Source: Ipomoea triloba (taxonomy: Eukaryota > Streptophyta > Magnoliopsida > Solanales > Convolvulaceae). From it: DNA of 64,000 nucleotides. Each line of letters begins with the position of its first letter. The stretch's first letter is position 1. The stretch covers positions 6,619,135 through 6,683,134 of the forward strand of contig NC_044925.1 of the NCBI RefSeq assembly GCF_003576645.1, read 5' to 3'. Below the pieces are notes generated by a model, which was given only the letters and a program-made list of their open reading frames with translations, ran no database searches and was not told where the DNA came from. Below, piece by piece: positions 42,340-61,093 of the stretch. A program made the translations under genes and the position numbers.

Positions 42340-42430
42340 TAGTCGAATGTAACTAAAGAGAGTGACAACAACGAAGCCACCAAGCAATGCCAGTAATTAA
42401 TTTTCAATCAATGAGGATAACAATTGTTTG
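42340..42430 (+). repeat. Inverted piece of the same LTR, right of the gap
   Basis: GTAGTCGAATGTAACTAAAG ... ATTTTCAATCAATGAGGATA is the reverse complement of 45111-45199 (TATCCTCGTTGATTGAAAAT ... TTACATTCGATTACT). Its orientation conflicts with the LTR portions at 41353-41623 and 45043-46032. Confidence 0.75.
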
Positions 42431-42439
42431 TGAGATTGT

Positions 42440-43090
42440 GGCAGGCGTGCTGTCAATGTAGATCATGGTTATGGAGGGCTCACAAAAAAAATGAATCCAC
42501 ATGTGTGAGATAAGCTTGGAATGTTTGTCATACAAGAAGCGCAATGTGTCAAATGAAACTTTTCCTCTTTTTTCAGTTTTGGATGATCCACGAGGTATCC
42601 AGATCATTCTTTGTCCATTTAGCGGTCCAGGTCCACCCGACTAATCCCCATTCATATTGAGAAAGAGAGGAGCAACGTCTCAGGTGAGACCAATGTGACA
42701 GGAATTCTCATGAGTATACATCTAGTTGTGAGTTGTGACGAAAAGGGTATTTTACCTATGTTTAGAATTTGATCCACAACTATAAACATAGTTGTCCCCA
42801 TTTTTTACATGATGAACACCAATTTGGGTATTTTCAAAACAACAATATTCATTCCAAGAGTGTGAGCAGGAAGTTGATAACAGTTTGGCATTTCAACAGA
42901 AGGTAGAAATAGTAATATCATTTACAGGCATACAAATTCAGCATACTAAGCAAATGTAAGGAGTCCTAGCTAAATCAACGTCTACTTCTAGTCACATTGG
43001 AAACGTTTATTGAAACTAGAAGAAATTATTGACAAACCAACTAGACATGAACTACCAAAAAAGGGATCTAGGGTTACTAGTAGGAGAGTG
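42440..43090. other. Element interior, no recognised coding
   Basis: Moderately AT-rich sequence between the inverted LTR piece and the ORF fragments; no gene recognised. Confidence 0.4.
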
Positions 43091-43094
43091 AGAA

Positions 43095-44277
43095 TCAAGC
43101 ATATCGAGATTGAGTGGTGTCACCCGGTGCAAGTGGTGAATATCCCAAGGTGAAAGTAGATGAAGCAACATTATGTTGTGAGGGCCCGGCAGGTGCAGTA
43201 GAGTCACGTAGCAGTGAGGACAATAGTGCATTTGCCATCTTTTCTCTAGCTTTTAGCATTCTTTGTTGATCAGCAATCCATTGTAATTCTTTGTGAAGGA
43301 AGCTAATAGTTCGGTGACTCTTGGGAAAGGATGTGGCGAAGTCCGTGACTCCAATGTCATAGACATGATCTCTTATTAGTAAGCGTGAATCCACCTTAAT
43401 GGGTACTTCCTCCGTCTCAAAAAATCATTTTTTCTCTTTGGAATCCCTACATAACTAGCAAACTAAAAATCATGTTAGGTAGAATGAGCTTCTTTCTCCT
43501 TCACTTGCCATCTCAAGTTTCAAGCACTTGATCTAACAACAGCTATCCCAAGTTAACCTTCACGCCATTTGCAATTTTATGCAAAAGCACAGCTAATGAC
43601 GCCTTGACATAGCATTTGTGCTTCTTTGGCATCTAGATATGCAAGGCAATTTTATGCAACAATGCATATGTGGAAGTGAGGATGGCCAATTGCACAATGT
43701 CTTTTGTTGTCCACAAATGCTTGACCCTAGCTACCAATCAGTTCATATGCCATGATGTCTAAATCCTCTATGTGTTCATCATTTATATTCGGTGAACCGA
43801 AGAAAGAATTAATAACATTTGGATAAAAGTCATAAAACCTCCATCGTAAAAATACTGTCCCTTGTTTAACCAATTCTGGCACTAGATTTGTGTAAAATTC
43901 ACAAACCATTTTTTAACAAACCTGTCAACTCTAGCAACAGTCCAACTTTTTAAGTAACCTTGTGACTCTAGTTTTTACGTTAAACTCACCAAGGAGAGAT
44001 CGAAGTTTCCGTTGACAGATAAACAATTTTTATCATGATAATGAACACAGGTTCCAAGTCATCAGTGAAAAAATTCTGGACTTATCTGCAATGGAGAAGT
44101 TGTTGGTCGCGTCTTAGTGTCCTTTGAGACGGAGTACCTTCTTCTCGGTGTCTGGATCACCAGCTCGGTCGAGATGGATTTTAATAAGGTTTCTTGACAC
44201 TCTGTGGCAAACCGAGTCATTCGGTAAGGATAGATAGGGACATTCAATAGTCGTCTTTCGGCTCTAACAATACGCAC
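43095..44277 (-). pseudogene. Plant transposon-protein ORF fragments inside the copia-type element
   Basis: Three minus-strand pieces in different frames: 44277-44062 (MRIVRAERRLLNVPIYPYRM), 43909-43727 (MVCEFYTNLVPELV, FYDFYPNVINSFFGSPNIND, EHIEDLDIMAYELIG) and 43394-43095 (a helical, K/Q/R-rich tail with RTISFLHKELQWIADQQRML). The middle piece has the FYTNL…FY.FSP.VIN.FFG.PN pattern of the uncharacterised plant transposon-protein domain common in large retroelements. The order globular core then coiled tail parallels the ORF at 1-873. Function unknown; broken by stops and frameshifts. Confidence 0.5.
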
Positions 44278-44479
44278 ATATGGTGGATTATCCTACAAAA
44301 AGGTGACGGCGTTGTGCCTTCATTATCAGCAATATTGTTGAAGTTGAGACTCCATTGTGCAGTGCATTTGTTCAAACTATTCGAGATTTCATCTTCCTCA
44401 TTGACTGTGGAGGGATCGCTCACATAGTTTTCAACAGCAACATAGATGGGGTCTGAACTATACTCAGACGGATCAGACG

Positions 44480-45010
44480 TTTGAGAAGTTGAACTACCGT
44501 GATTTTATCTTTGGCAGCGGTGGTGCCAACGACGGCTTCTTCGGCGTTGGTGGCTTCTTTCCATAGGTTAGCAACGTTGTTTGCAAGGCTTTTGACACGA
44601 ACACTGAACTCTGCGACAGTTTTGTTTCCTCCATCCGTAGACTCTCATATTGGGACATATGCATCTATATTTTGGATACTTTCATAGATCCAGTACCTTC
44701 AAAATGGGTTTCTAGTGCGTCCCATGCATCTTTTGCCCAATTTGTTGCAGATATAAGCATGAATTTGTATAGACTTATATTATGGCGTTATGAATTGCGT
44801 TCAAGGCTCTATTGTTTGTTGATGACAACCAATCACTGGTTTTTTCTTTCTCATTTTGTTAAGTGATTGTTGGTGGGGTCTAGCCATTTTCTATAGCATC
44901 CCAACATTCCTCATCTAGTGACTTTATGAACGCCCTCATTCTGGCCTTCTAACGAGCATAATTGCTAACACCTTTCAGTAATGGATGCCTTGAAACCCTA
45001 GGATCTCGCT
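44480..45010 (-). pseudogene. Degenerate copia gag
   Basis: Minus-strand reading gives MRAFIKSLDEECWDAIENG, then (after frameshifts) blocks corresponding to KAWDALETHFEGTGSMKVSK and a tail with TVAEFSVRVKSLANN. This is the usual order of the copia UBN2-type gag N-terminal region. It begins about 30 bp after the primer site and is too broken to be functional. Confidence 0.6.
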
Positions 45011-45028
45011 AGTAATTGGAGCAATACT

Positions 45029-45040
45029 GCTCTAATACCA
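45029..45040 (-). other. Degenerate primer-binding site, initiator tRNA-Met
   Basis: Minus strand TGGTATTAGAGC, one change from the copia consensus TGGTATCAGAGC, two bases from the LTR end at 45043. Confidence 0.75.
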
Positions 45041-45042
45041 AT

Positions 45043-46032
45043 TGTTAGTTTATAATGCAAGGATGTACGTTCACTAACAATTTAAATTATCACAAGAACC
45101 AATATTAAAAACAATAGTTATCCTCGTTGATTGAAAATTCATTGTTGGCATTGTTTGGTGGCTTGTTGTTGTCACTCTCTCTAGTTACATTCGATTACTA
45201 CTTGTTTTGAGCTAAAATTGAGAATCCATATTCTGACCTTGATTTCTACACCACTTGTTTTGAGTGAAAATTGAGGATGCACATTTTTTGCTTTGAATAA
45301 TGCATTTCACATGTCCATTTTTCATTTAATTTTTTTATTCCACCATCCACATACTCATAATACATTTCACAAGTCCATTGTAATAATCCATCACAAAATT
45401 CACACAACTCATGTGTTAAAATAGGGTTGGCAAAATGGTTCGGGTTACCCAAACCGAACCGAAAAATTGATCGGTTCATTTTTTAGAAGAACCGAACCGA
45501 AAAAATTAACGATTTTTTTAATTAAATATAAATATATATTATATATAATTAATAAATAAATAAATATATATATATTTATATATATATATATATATATTTA
45601 TAAATTATATATATTATATTTTCAAAGAATTCATTCCAGTTTACTAAACTGGAGTTTTAATTTCAGTTTTATTTTTTATTTTAATTTTTTGAATTGTTAA
45701 TTTGTTATGTTGGTATTTAATATTTAGATATTAGACTTTGGATTTAAGTTATGTGATGTTTCATGCATAGTTATTACAGCGTCCCGGTACGTCGCGGCGC
45801 CCCCAACCGCCTTATTGCCTAGGAAATGTTGAAATTTGGAGGTCGTAAGCCGAACCGAATTAAATCCGAACCAAAACCAAACCGCTTCAAACCGAACCGA
45901 AACCGAACCGAACTCTAATGTTAAACCGAATGGTTTAATTTTCTTTTTAAAATCGAAATCGAAAAAACCGAACCGAAGACCGAAACGCCCACCCCTATGT
46001 CAAAACATCAATTTTCCAACATTGAGCCAACA
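45043..46032 (-). repeat. LTR of the copia-type element, split by a MITE
   Basis: The ends on the minus strand are TGTTGGCTCAATGTTGG and …CATTATAAACTAACA. About 415 bp of LTR are interrupted by a ~573-bp insert at 45424-45996. Direct homology to 41353-41623 defines its inner boundary. Confidence 0.7.
45424..45996. mobile_element. GGTTCGGTT-type MITE inserted in LTR
   Basis: The left end AGGGTTGGCAAAATGGTTCG and the right end (minus strand AGGGGTGGGCGTTTCGGTC) are inverted repeats rich in AACCGAACCGAAA motifs. The interior is (TA)n and AT-rich. The uninterrupted LTR sequence is seen at 41560-41620. Confidence 0.65.
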
Positions 46033-46869
46033 CAATAATTACAAAATTCACAAGAAAAAATCAAAAGTTTTTTAGTTTAGGAAGGTTCAAAATAAAGATT
46101 GGAAATCATCAAAATGAGATTAGAAATCAGGAAAGTAGCCAAAACACACATTCCCACAAGAATTGACCACTCTGTAGTATTTTAGACATCTTTGTCTATA
46201 CAAATCCTACAATGCTCCAATTGAGATTATTCAAGTGAATCTGACCACAAAATTTAACAACTTCTAAAATGTTTGATTATTTTAATTTTTTAACGTTTGA
46301 ACTCTTCTATTATAAATTATTTTATTTTTAAATCTTAAAATCCATCATTCAATTCACATCCAATTCGTTGTTAACTGATCGGATCGGATCGAACTAGATC
46401 TGCACTCTTTGTGAATGCGGATGAGATTTTTCAAATCCGTTTTTAGCGAATTGGATGCAAATTCTCCCCAAATTCACTCTACGCTTACCCATATTATCGG
46501 TTGATCAAACTAACCAGCTAACATAATCAACTAACAGCTAATTGCTAACACGATCCGCTAAAAAAGTATTTGCCAAACAAGACTTATATATAGATTTAAA
46601 CTGAAATTAACCAACGGGAAAAAAACATTACCAATGCAGTGAAATAAGCTTCTTGAGTTAACAGGCAAAATACAGTTGTACTGGATTAAAGCAAATGAAA
46701 AATAAAATGTTTTTTTTGGCATATCTTAGAAACAAAAGCAAATTGTACATTTTTATGTCACTAGTAGAGGATGCCTCAATGAATTCTAAACTATAACAAG
46801 TAGAAAATATTGCCTCAATGACAGTACTTGTCCTACCAGTAGTTACATATTAGGTTTATGGTGCACTTA
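46033..46869. other. Intergenic DNA and 3' UTR of the next gene
   Basis: AT-rich DNA. The last ~200 bp before 46870 probably hold the 3' UTR of the minus-strand gene; the polyadenylation site is not assignable. Confidence 0.4.
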
Positions 46870-54377
<7,508 letters not shown>

Positions 54378-54381
54378 TTAG

Positions 54382-54390
<9 letters not shown>

Positions 54391-54420
<30 letters not shown>
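54391..54420. repeat. (TA)n microsatellite
   Basis: About 15 TA units in the presumed 5' UTR intron. Confidence 0.9.
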
Positions 54421-54422
<2 letters not shown>

Positions 54423-55419
54423 AAAAAGGAATCAGCCATAAATAGAAGTGAATTTTCCCGCCCAATTGCACTTTCCAAATCCAATATATAAAGAACAGGT
54501 TGGCAATCATAACCACTACTTGCATATCAGTCTAAAATAACAGGTTGGCAATAATAACCAAGAAATATACAACATGAAGATTATCATGAAAAAGGAATTA
54601 TAATCATATTACTCTTTGATGCATGCAATGGGGTAAGGCAAATAGGAACAAAAACAATGCCAAAAGGTATAAAGGTTGTAACTAAAGCAAAAACATGTCG
54701 AAAGAAGAACAGGTTTTGATCGTAGATGACAAAGGGCAAGGATGATAGGAACAAAAATAATAGCAACAGATGTAAAGGATCTAGCAAAAGCAGGACCTTG
54801 AACATAAAAGAACAAGTTTCATTGGTCTTTGTAAAGAAACAGTTACCAAGCATTTAGACATTTCAACACATTTCCAAAACTTGGATTGGCTTTTTAACAG
54901 TTCCGAATAAATTATATAGATACATAAAAAATAAAAACACTTCAGAATCAAAATGGGTTAAAAAGTCACTTTAATTTCAGGATACAAGTGTTGGATAACT
55001 ATTTTTTGTATTTGAACTATTGGATAGACAAATCATTCTTAGCATGCCCATGACAAATAGGAGTTACACACTGCAGTATAAATTAATCACATCACATATA
55101 TAAAGGTCAAGAAGGGTCAAACAGAACTTGCTGAACCTCTTTCCTTGCTTAGAGCCTAATAGGAAAGTTTAACCAAAATCGTTACCTTATGAATAATAAT
55201 AATTAAAATAAAATAAAATAAAAGAAAGCAAGCTACACCTAGAATTCACTAAACGCAAATTGGTTAGGATAAACGGCATGCATTGTTACAAAGCATAATC
55301 GTAGTAAATTCAGCAGAATGAAACAGATAACTCAAAGCAAAGAAACAAATAGTGCGATAGCCAAAATTGGAGTCTACAAACGACAGGATGTAAGATCAAA
55401 GGAGCCAATGCTCCCTACT

Positions 55420-55580
55420 TGCCTTTGTGAACGGCGTAGTTAGCGGTGAGTCTTCGAGGGCTCGGTGTGCTGCCGTCGAACGCTCGAAACTACCTCGCGT
55501 GGTGACGTTGATACTTCAGACCTTGAGAGAATGAAATGCTGAACTGAGGATTGAGAGTCACAAAATTTCTGAGAGAAAAT
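55420..55580 (-). promoter_or_regulatory. Probable 5' UTR exon and promoter of UPF0235 homologue
   Basis: A short GC-richer island on the minus strand (TCTCTCAGAAATTTTGTGAC ... CGACGGCAGCACACCGAGCC) stands out from AT-rich flanks. Candidate donor GTTCACAAAG|GCAAGT (a GC-type donor), and a candidate acceptor TATCACAG 18 bp before the ATG at 54323. Splicing of the leader is inferred, not proven. Confidence 0.4.
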
Positions 55581-55714
55581 AAATCTAGGGTTAGTTAAAA
55601 CTTTATTGTTCGACACACTCTCTAAAATGGTCGTGTCATGGATGTGCTAATGGTCACGAACCTCTATTCAAGCAGCATTTTAACCCTTTTGGGATACTTT
55701 GCAAAAGGTTTGTC

Positions 55715-55855
55715 AAAGACCTTGTGGTCTAGCAGTATAACTGTTGTTCTCCTAAGTGAGAGGTCACAAGGTCCCATCCCATGACAAAAGTATGTATGAA
55801 CAATTACTACATTGTAATAGAGTCAATAGTATTCAAAAAAAAAAAAAAAGATAGA
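55715..55855 (+). mobile_element. tRNA-derived SINE with poly-A tail
   Basis: CTTGTGGTCTAGCAGTATAAC resembles an A-box head and GAGAGGTCACAAGGTCCCAT a decayed B-box. It ends in a ~15-nt A run at 55840-55853. Size ~140 bp; no target duplication found. Confidence 0.5.
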
Positions 55856-56411
55856 CTATCCAAAACACTTTTGTGAACTTTAACCACGTCTTGAAAAACA
55901 ATCTTACATCTTAGGAGAGCTTAAAATCAATATTCAATATTTATTATTAAAAGTATTCTTTTATGTTCTTAAATTCTTTTATTATTGATTTGATTTCTTT
56001 CCTTTTACCTCCATGTTTAGAGGCTAAACTCTTAGTACTTGAATTTAATTATGATAAACCCTAGGATGAGACGTTGCCCTTAATTGTTTATTGGCCTAAG
56101 ATAATTGTTTATCATTTGATTCAATTGCATTTTTTATTATCTTTAGATTAATAATTGCTAGTTTTTTTAAATTCATGTTTGATGCATATATTTGCAATAG
56201 AGATATCCTTTGTATATTTAGATCACCACACAATTATAAAGAGTAGCATGCAATCCTAGAGATACGATGACATCAATCTTTTGTGTCCAAGTCAAATTGT
56301 TAAGAAGAATTTATAAATCTTTAATGTAATATTTGGGGATTATAATTTAGAAGATATTTTAATTAATAAACCTAGGGATTATTTTTAATACTTTTTTTTT
56401 AGAAAAAGAAC

Positions 56412-57014
56412 TTAATTCATTAAATCAGATGAAAGACAATCAACAAGAAAAAGGGGAGGAGTATCGAACCACTCTCTGCAACCTGACAAAGAAACGGCCT
56501 CCCGAGCAACAATGTGGGCAACACGATTCGCAGATTGCTTAACAAAACAGAAGTCTACACACTCAATCGTAGATGCAACTTCTTTAACATCGTCATTAAG
56601 AAAACCAAAAGCAGAAATAAAAGAATTCAAAGATGAAGCATAATAAACAAGCTAACTATCAGTTTCAACATCTACGTTTTCCATTCCGGTTCCTTTCAAC
56701 CAACTCATTGCTTTACGAAAACACATAGCCTCATCCTCCTGGATACTATAATTACCATTTATACGCATGGCCTTTGCAGCTAGAAACACACCAAGATGAT
56801 CCCGAAGTACCCAGCCTAGCCCCATAACTTTATGATGAACATCCATTGCAACATCCGTATTCATCTTCAATCGACCCGGTGACGGAGCTTTCCACTTCAA
56901 CAAATTACCATCCGCACCCTGCGAAACTAATATATGATTATGCATTGCCTTCCAGTTTGTCATAACAGTGAGGGATGAAAGAATCACATCATCACAATAA
57001 AAAAATAGCCCCAT
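56412..57014 (-). pseudogene. LINE-associated RNase H domain
   Basis: WKAPSPGRLKMNTDVAMD supplies the first conserved Asp, LGWVLRDHLGVFLAAKAMRI the core strand, EDEAMCFRKAMSWLKG the Glu and VDVETDS the next Asp. After one stop come FVKQSANRVAHIVAREA and the C terminus. It is a plant-LINE RNase H, interrupted by a single in-frame stop at about 56652. Confidence 0.8.
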
Positions 57015-57086
57015 TCTAAACAGTGTTGTTTCGGCTCCCCCACAAACCCCAACATACCATTACAAACTTACATCACATGTCTTCAT

Positions 57087-58970
57087 TCAAATTAGTAAGC
57101 ATATAAAAGAACCACTCACTAACTGTACCTTGGCCAAACCTCGTCGTAAGCCCCAGTTTAGTCCACACAACATGCACACAATCCATGAACAAATGCCTAG
57201 CTGACTCCTCGATCTACCCACACATATGGCACATTTGTGAGCAATATACTTGTTTTGACAATAAGGCATCTCGAGTTGGTAAATAAGGTGAGACAAGTTG
57301 CCAGCTAAATAACTTAACTTTAGGGGGTACCTTAAGATTCCATATCATATCCCATGGTCTGTTGTCCTACAGTTCTCCCACCAACATTCTATATCCATAT
57401 TTTACCGTGTAATCTCCTTTCGATTCCTTATACCAAACCCAAGCATCATTAGGTTTTCACATGCATATTGGAATATTAAGAATAATGTTGGCATCCCACT
57501 CATTGAAGATATCATTCACACATTCCTCGTCCCATCTCGTTCCCTGTGAATTAAACAAGGAAGAAACAGGAGCTTCATAAATAGTCCCTTGCAGTGATGT
57601 AGTTATAATTGGGTTATCCTCAATAGGGAGCCAAGGATCTGTGCCTATTTTTGTAGTCAAGCCATCACCAATGCATCTTCTACATCCCCATCTCATCACC
57701 TCCTAAACCTCAATGAGTTCACTCCAAATAAAAAGAAGGATTGCTCCCGGGAGTCGCGTCAAGAAAAGTGCTATTAGGATAATAATGACTTTTATAGATC
57801 CTAGCCACGAGAGAATTGGGTCTAGTAATTAGGCGCCACGCTTGTTTTCCCAATAGTGTTAGATTCATTTCCCGGAGCTTTCTGAATCCCAACCCTCCTT
57901 TTTCTTTAGGATAGCATAGTCCTCTCCACGATCTCCAACGAACTCCTTTCCCGTCAACACATGTACTTGTCCACCAATACTTATTTAATAGGATTTCAAT
58001 ATCTTTGCACATACCAATAGGTAGCAAGAAGACCATCATTGCGTAACTTGGCATAGCTTGTAAAACATTCTTAAGGAGCACCTCCCATCCAACACGGGAT
58101 AGAAACTTTGAATTCCAACTTCTTACCCAGGTTAAGATACTCTCTCTCAAAAATCCCAAATGCATCTTTTTATTTCTACCTACAAGAGATGGCAGCCTGA
58201 GATACTTACCTGAAGTGTCAACTTGTCGGACCCCAAGCAGCTGAACAACTTCATCCCTAGTATGTTGTTGCACATTAGTGTTGAAACACACCAAAGATTT
58301 ATCAAAGTTTATTTGCTTATCAGAAGTAACTGAATAGCTCTCAAGGACTCATTTCATTTGTTGGCACTCCATAGTGTTTGCACGTAAAAACAAGAAGCAA
58401 TCATCCGCAAATAATAGGTGAGATATCGGCAGGGCTCCACGTGCCATACTTACTCCATGCAACAATTCTCTATTTATCTTATTATCAATTAAAGCACTCA
58501 ACCCTTCAGCTACCAACAAAAAAAGATACGGAGATAACAGGTCCCCCTGTCTGAGACCACGTCCTGGAATAATAGGCCCTAATTGACTCTACTCATGGAG
58601 AATATGATACTTGACCGAGCTAACCGTCTCCAGAAGGATGTCCACCCATTTTAATCATAATTGCGTGGAGAAAACGCCACTCGACTCTATCATAAGCCTG
58701 GCTAATGTCAATTTTTAGTGTCGCCACCTCCTCCTTACCTTGAGTCTTACGCTTTAGGAAATGATGGGCCTCATAAGCAAACATTATATTATCAGTGATG
58801 AGTCGTCCCAGAACAAAATCACTTTGAGCACCAGAAATTATTCTATCAAGCATAGGCTTTAATTTGTTCGCACACACCTTGGCTACTATCTTATATAGAA
58901 CATTGCATAAGGCGATAGGTCTCAGATCCTTCACAGATTCAGGGAAAGTGGGAATGATACTTTTGTTGTT
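57087..58970 (-). pseudogene. LINE reverse transcriptase and zf-RVT region
   Basis: Starts within FPESVKDLRPIALCNVLYKI, followed by GAQSDFVLGRLITDN, LKIDISQAYDRVEWRFL (palm motif A aspartates), then LLFADDCFLFL near 58390-58420 (the FADD catalytic motif), KYLRLPSLVGRNKKMHLGF, FLSRVGWEVLLKNVLQAMPS, GGLGFRKLREMNLTLLGKQA and WRLITRP. It would copy the LINE RNA at the target site. Frame changes near 58300, 57710 and 57440, with stops, make it non-functional. Confidence 0.8.
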
Positions 58971-59002
58971 CTAATACCAAATAAATTATTTTTAATACTT
59001 TT

Positions 59003-59925
59003 AAGAATGATATTAGCATAAATTAGGAGGTCTTGCAGTCTCAAACATATGCAATTTTTTGGATTTTTTTTATTGTAGTTAATGAGGTCCTAGGGGGATT
59101 CATAAGTTCAAGTACCCTTTATTCATTAGTTGCTTTTTTTCTCTTTTTTTTTTCTTGCTTGTCTTGGTGTTGATTAGTTCTTTATTTTAATTTATTAGTC
59201 TCTAATCATATATTTGGGACTAGATAAAATATTAATAATAATAATTAGTTTTTTTTAAAGCAATAATAGTTGGTACTAGTACCTGTAGTATCTCAATTTT
59301 GCATGTTTTGGTCATCTTTTGAAGCTAACATGTGTTTTTGGTATATTTGTTTATTAAGGTGCAAAATTGGGTAGCTTATGGAGCTAATGGCTAAGACATT
59401 CATTGATGAACTTAAAATTGACATTTTGAATGGTATTAATCATAGGAGTAACCCATTGAAAAAATGGAGCAAAAGAATGCAAAGTTGAAAATTTTGCCCA
59501 AACAGATCTTTGTCAGTATTTAATCATAACTTGATGTAAAAAGATCCAATATAATTGGAGTTATTTTAGCAAATTGGTGGAGTTATTTCAAGGGAATTGC
59601 AGTGAAAACTCAAAGAGTTACAATTGTTATGATGACCATAAAGTCTAATTCTAAAGTTACAAGGTCAAAAATAACTTGAAAGTCAAAATAGATTCATAGA
59701 TCAACTTCTCCTTATAACGAGAATTATTCTCACTACGACGAGAATTTCCAACAAAATCAACGCATTTTATTATTGCAGGGAGGCTGAGATTAAAAATTTC
59801 AGGATTTCATGTCTTAAGTCGGTTTGTGTGCTATAAATGTAATTTTGGCATCTTAAAAGCCCAATGATGGTATAGGGATGGAGCTACAATTTAGAAACTT
59901 CAATTTTGGATGATTGTTCTTTTTC
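59003..59925. other. AT-rich DNA with an LTR-like remnant
   Basis: From about 59280 to 59900 the sequence (TTGGTCATCTTTTGAAGCTA..., CTCCTTATAACGAGAATTAT) looks like the leader/LTR of a gypsy-type element, but I find no second copy or primer site. Confidence 0.3.
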
Positions 59926-59930
59926 TTTTT

Positions 59931-60125
59931 TTTTTGTTATTGTATGTAAATGATTTGTTGATTGTTGCTAAGAGTATGAATGATATTGCTGCATTGACAG
60001 CTTTGTTGAGTCATGAATTTGATATAAAAGACTTAGGAGTTGCACAAAAAATTCTTGGCATGGAAATTCGCAAGGCTAGAGGTGCAAGGAAGTTGTGGCT
60101 AACTCAACAGAGTTATATTGTGTGG
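59931..60125 (+). pseudogene. Ty1/copia reverse transcriptase fragment
   Basis: LLLYVNDLLIVAKSMNDIAA, LLSHEFDIKDLGVAQKILGM and EIRKARGARKLWLTQQSYI match the copia RT palm. The catalytic YVDD is changed to YVND. Only about 62 residues remain and no LTR is attached. Confidence 0.8.
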
Positions 60126-60208
60126 CGTCTGTGTGTGGAGTCATTGTGTGTAAAATGAATTAATAAATTGCTGTGAAAGTTATTAGAATAGAACATGCAA
60201 CCAAAACC

Positions 60209-60350
60209 CAACGGGGTAGCTCAAGTGGCAAGTGAGCTCTCTTTGTGGGGAGGAATTTCGGGAGAACCCGGGTTCAATACCCACAAGTGACGATTCCCCC
60301 TGGGCCAGCTCCTGTGCCTCTTGGAGCGACCATGGACCGTTCAGCAATGA
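60209..60350 (+). mobile_element. tRNA-derived SINE
   Basis: GGGGTAGCTCAAGTGG (A box TAGCTCAAGTGG at 60217) and GGTTCAATACC (B box at 60271) are spaced like an RNA polymerase III internal promoter. The rest (…GCCAGCTCCTGTGCCTCTTG) is tRNA-unrelated. Not a tRNA gene: no cloverleaf closes. It sits between the copia scrap and the MULE. Confidence 0.6.
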
Positions 60351-60397
60351 AACAATAATGTTTATTAATATATTTGGTACTGTTTCTAATGATGTAA

Positions 60398-61093
60398 CAT
60401 TGCACATCGCTTTACTTTTATTATTGTTATTGAGTATGAATGTTTTAATATAGATTGATCCCATAGTAGAGAATGAGTTCACACTAATGTCAGAGATTGA
60501 TCCCATAGTAGAGAATGAGTTCACACTAATGTCAGACAAGCAGAAGGTAGTAGAGAATGAGTTCACACTAATGTCAGACAAGCAGAAGGCATTGCACATC
60601 GCTTTACTTTTATTATTGTTATTGAGTATGAATGTTTTAATATAGATTGATCCCATAGTAGAGAATGAGTTCACACTAATGTCAGAGATTGATCCCATAG
60701 TAGAGAATGAGTTCACACTAATGTCAGACAAGCAGAAGGTAGTAGAGAATGAGTTCACACTAATGTCAGACAAGCAGAAGGGTCTCCTTAACATGAGGAT
60801 GAGGGTGGCTGGTTTCACAAGAGTTAGGCATAGATTTTGTGTTAGACACTTGCACAATAACATGAGGGTGGCTGCATAGATTTTGTGTTAGACACTTGCA
60901 CAATAACATGAGGGTGGCTGAAAGGATACAACAAATTCTATAAAGGAAGGATGCCTTGTAGAAAGCAGTTAGGGCCACTACAGTGAATAACTTTACAACA
61001 GCATTACAAGAGTTAAAGGATGCCTTGTAGAAAGCAGTTAGGGCCACTACAGTGAATAACTTTACAACAGCATTACAAGAGTTAAGAAATCTG
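60398..61093. repeat. Series of perfect local duplications (192, ~46 and ~76 bp)
   Basis: A 192-bp unit starts at 60398 and repeats at 60590 (CATTGCACATCGCTTTACTT). Inside, GTAGAGAATGAGTTCACACT occurs three times per copy. Then CATAGATTTTGTGTTAGACA is doubled (60829, 60876), and GGATGCCTTGTAGAAAGCAG is doubled (60947, 61018). All copies are virtually identical. Confidence 0.9.

Larger units (their letters stand above)
41353..46032 (-). mobile_element. Non-autonomous copia-type LTR element spanning the assembly gap
   Basis: Read on the minus strand: LTR (46032-45043, interrupted by a MITE), initiator-tRNA-Met-like primer site (45040-45029), degenerate copia gag (about 45010-44480), then pieces of a plant transposon-protein ORF (44277-43095) instead of pol, then the gap, and part of a second LTR at 41623-41353. 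A piece of LTR at 42340-42430 lies in the opposite orientation, so the structure near the gap may be misassembled. Confidence 0.6.
56396..58984 (-). mobile_element. L1-type LINE, 5'-truncated, with 18-bp target duplication
   Basis: Flanked by identical ATTATTTTTAATACTTTT at 56378-56395 and 58985-59002. The minus-strand order is reverse transcriptase, zf-RVT, RNase H and a short A tail. The upstream ORF1 and endonuclease are absent, as usual for aborted target-primed reverse transcription. Coding frames have several stops and shifts. Confidence 0.9.

Noticed and set aside
41591..42407. Long open frames of poly-Pro or poly-Gly on both strands
   Set aside because: They are translations of poly-C/poly-G and Ns at an assembly gap.
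43404..44141. Stowaway-like ends TACTTCCTCCGTCTC and GAGACGGAGTACC
   Set aside because: Only ~13 bp match, the interval is over 700 bp and contains retroelement ORF pieces; probably chance or two separate fragments.
60205..60290. Possible tRNA gene because of A and B boxes
   Set aside because: No cloverleaf can be closed and the spacing and flanks fit a tRNA-derived SINE.
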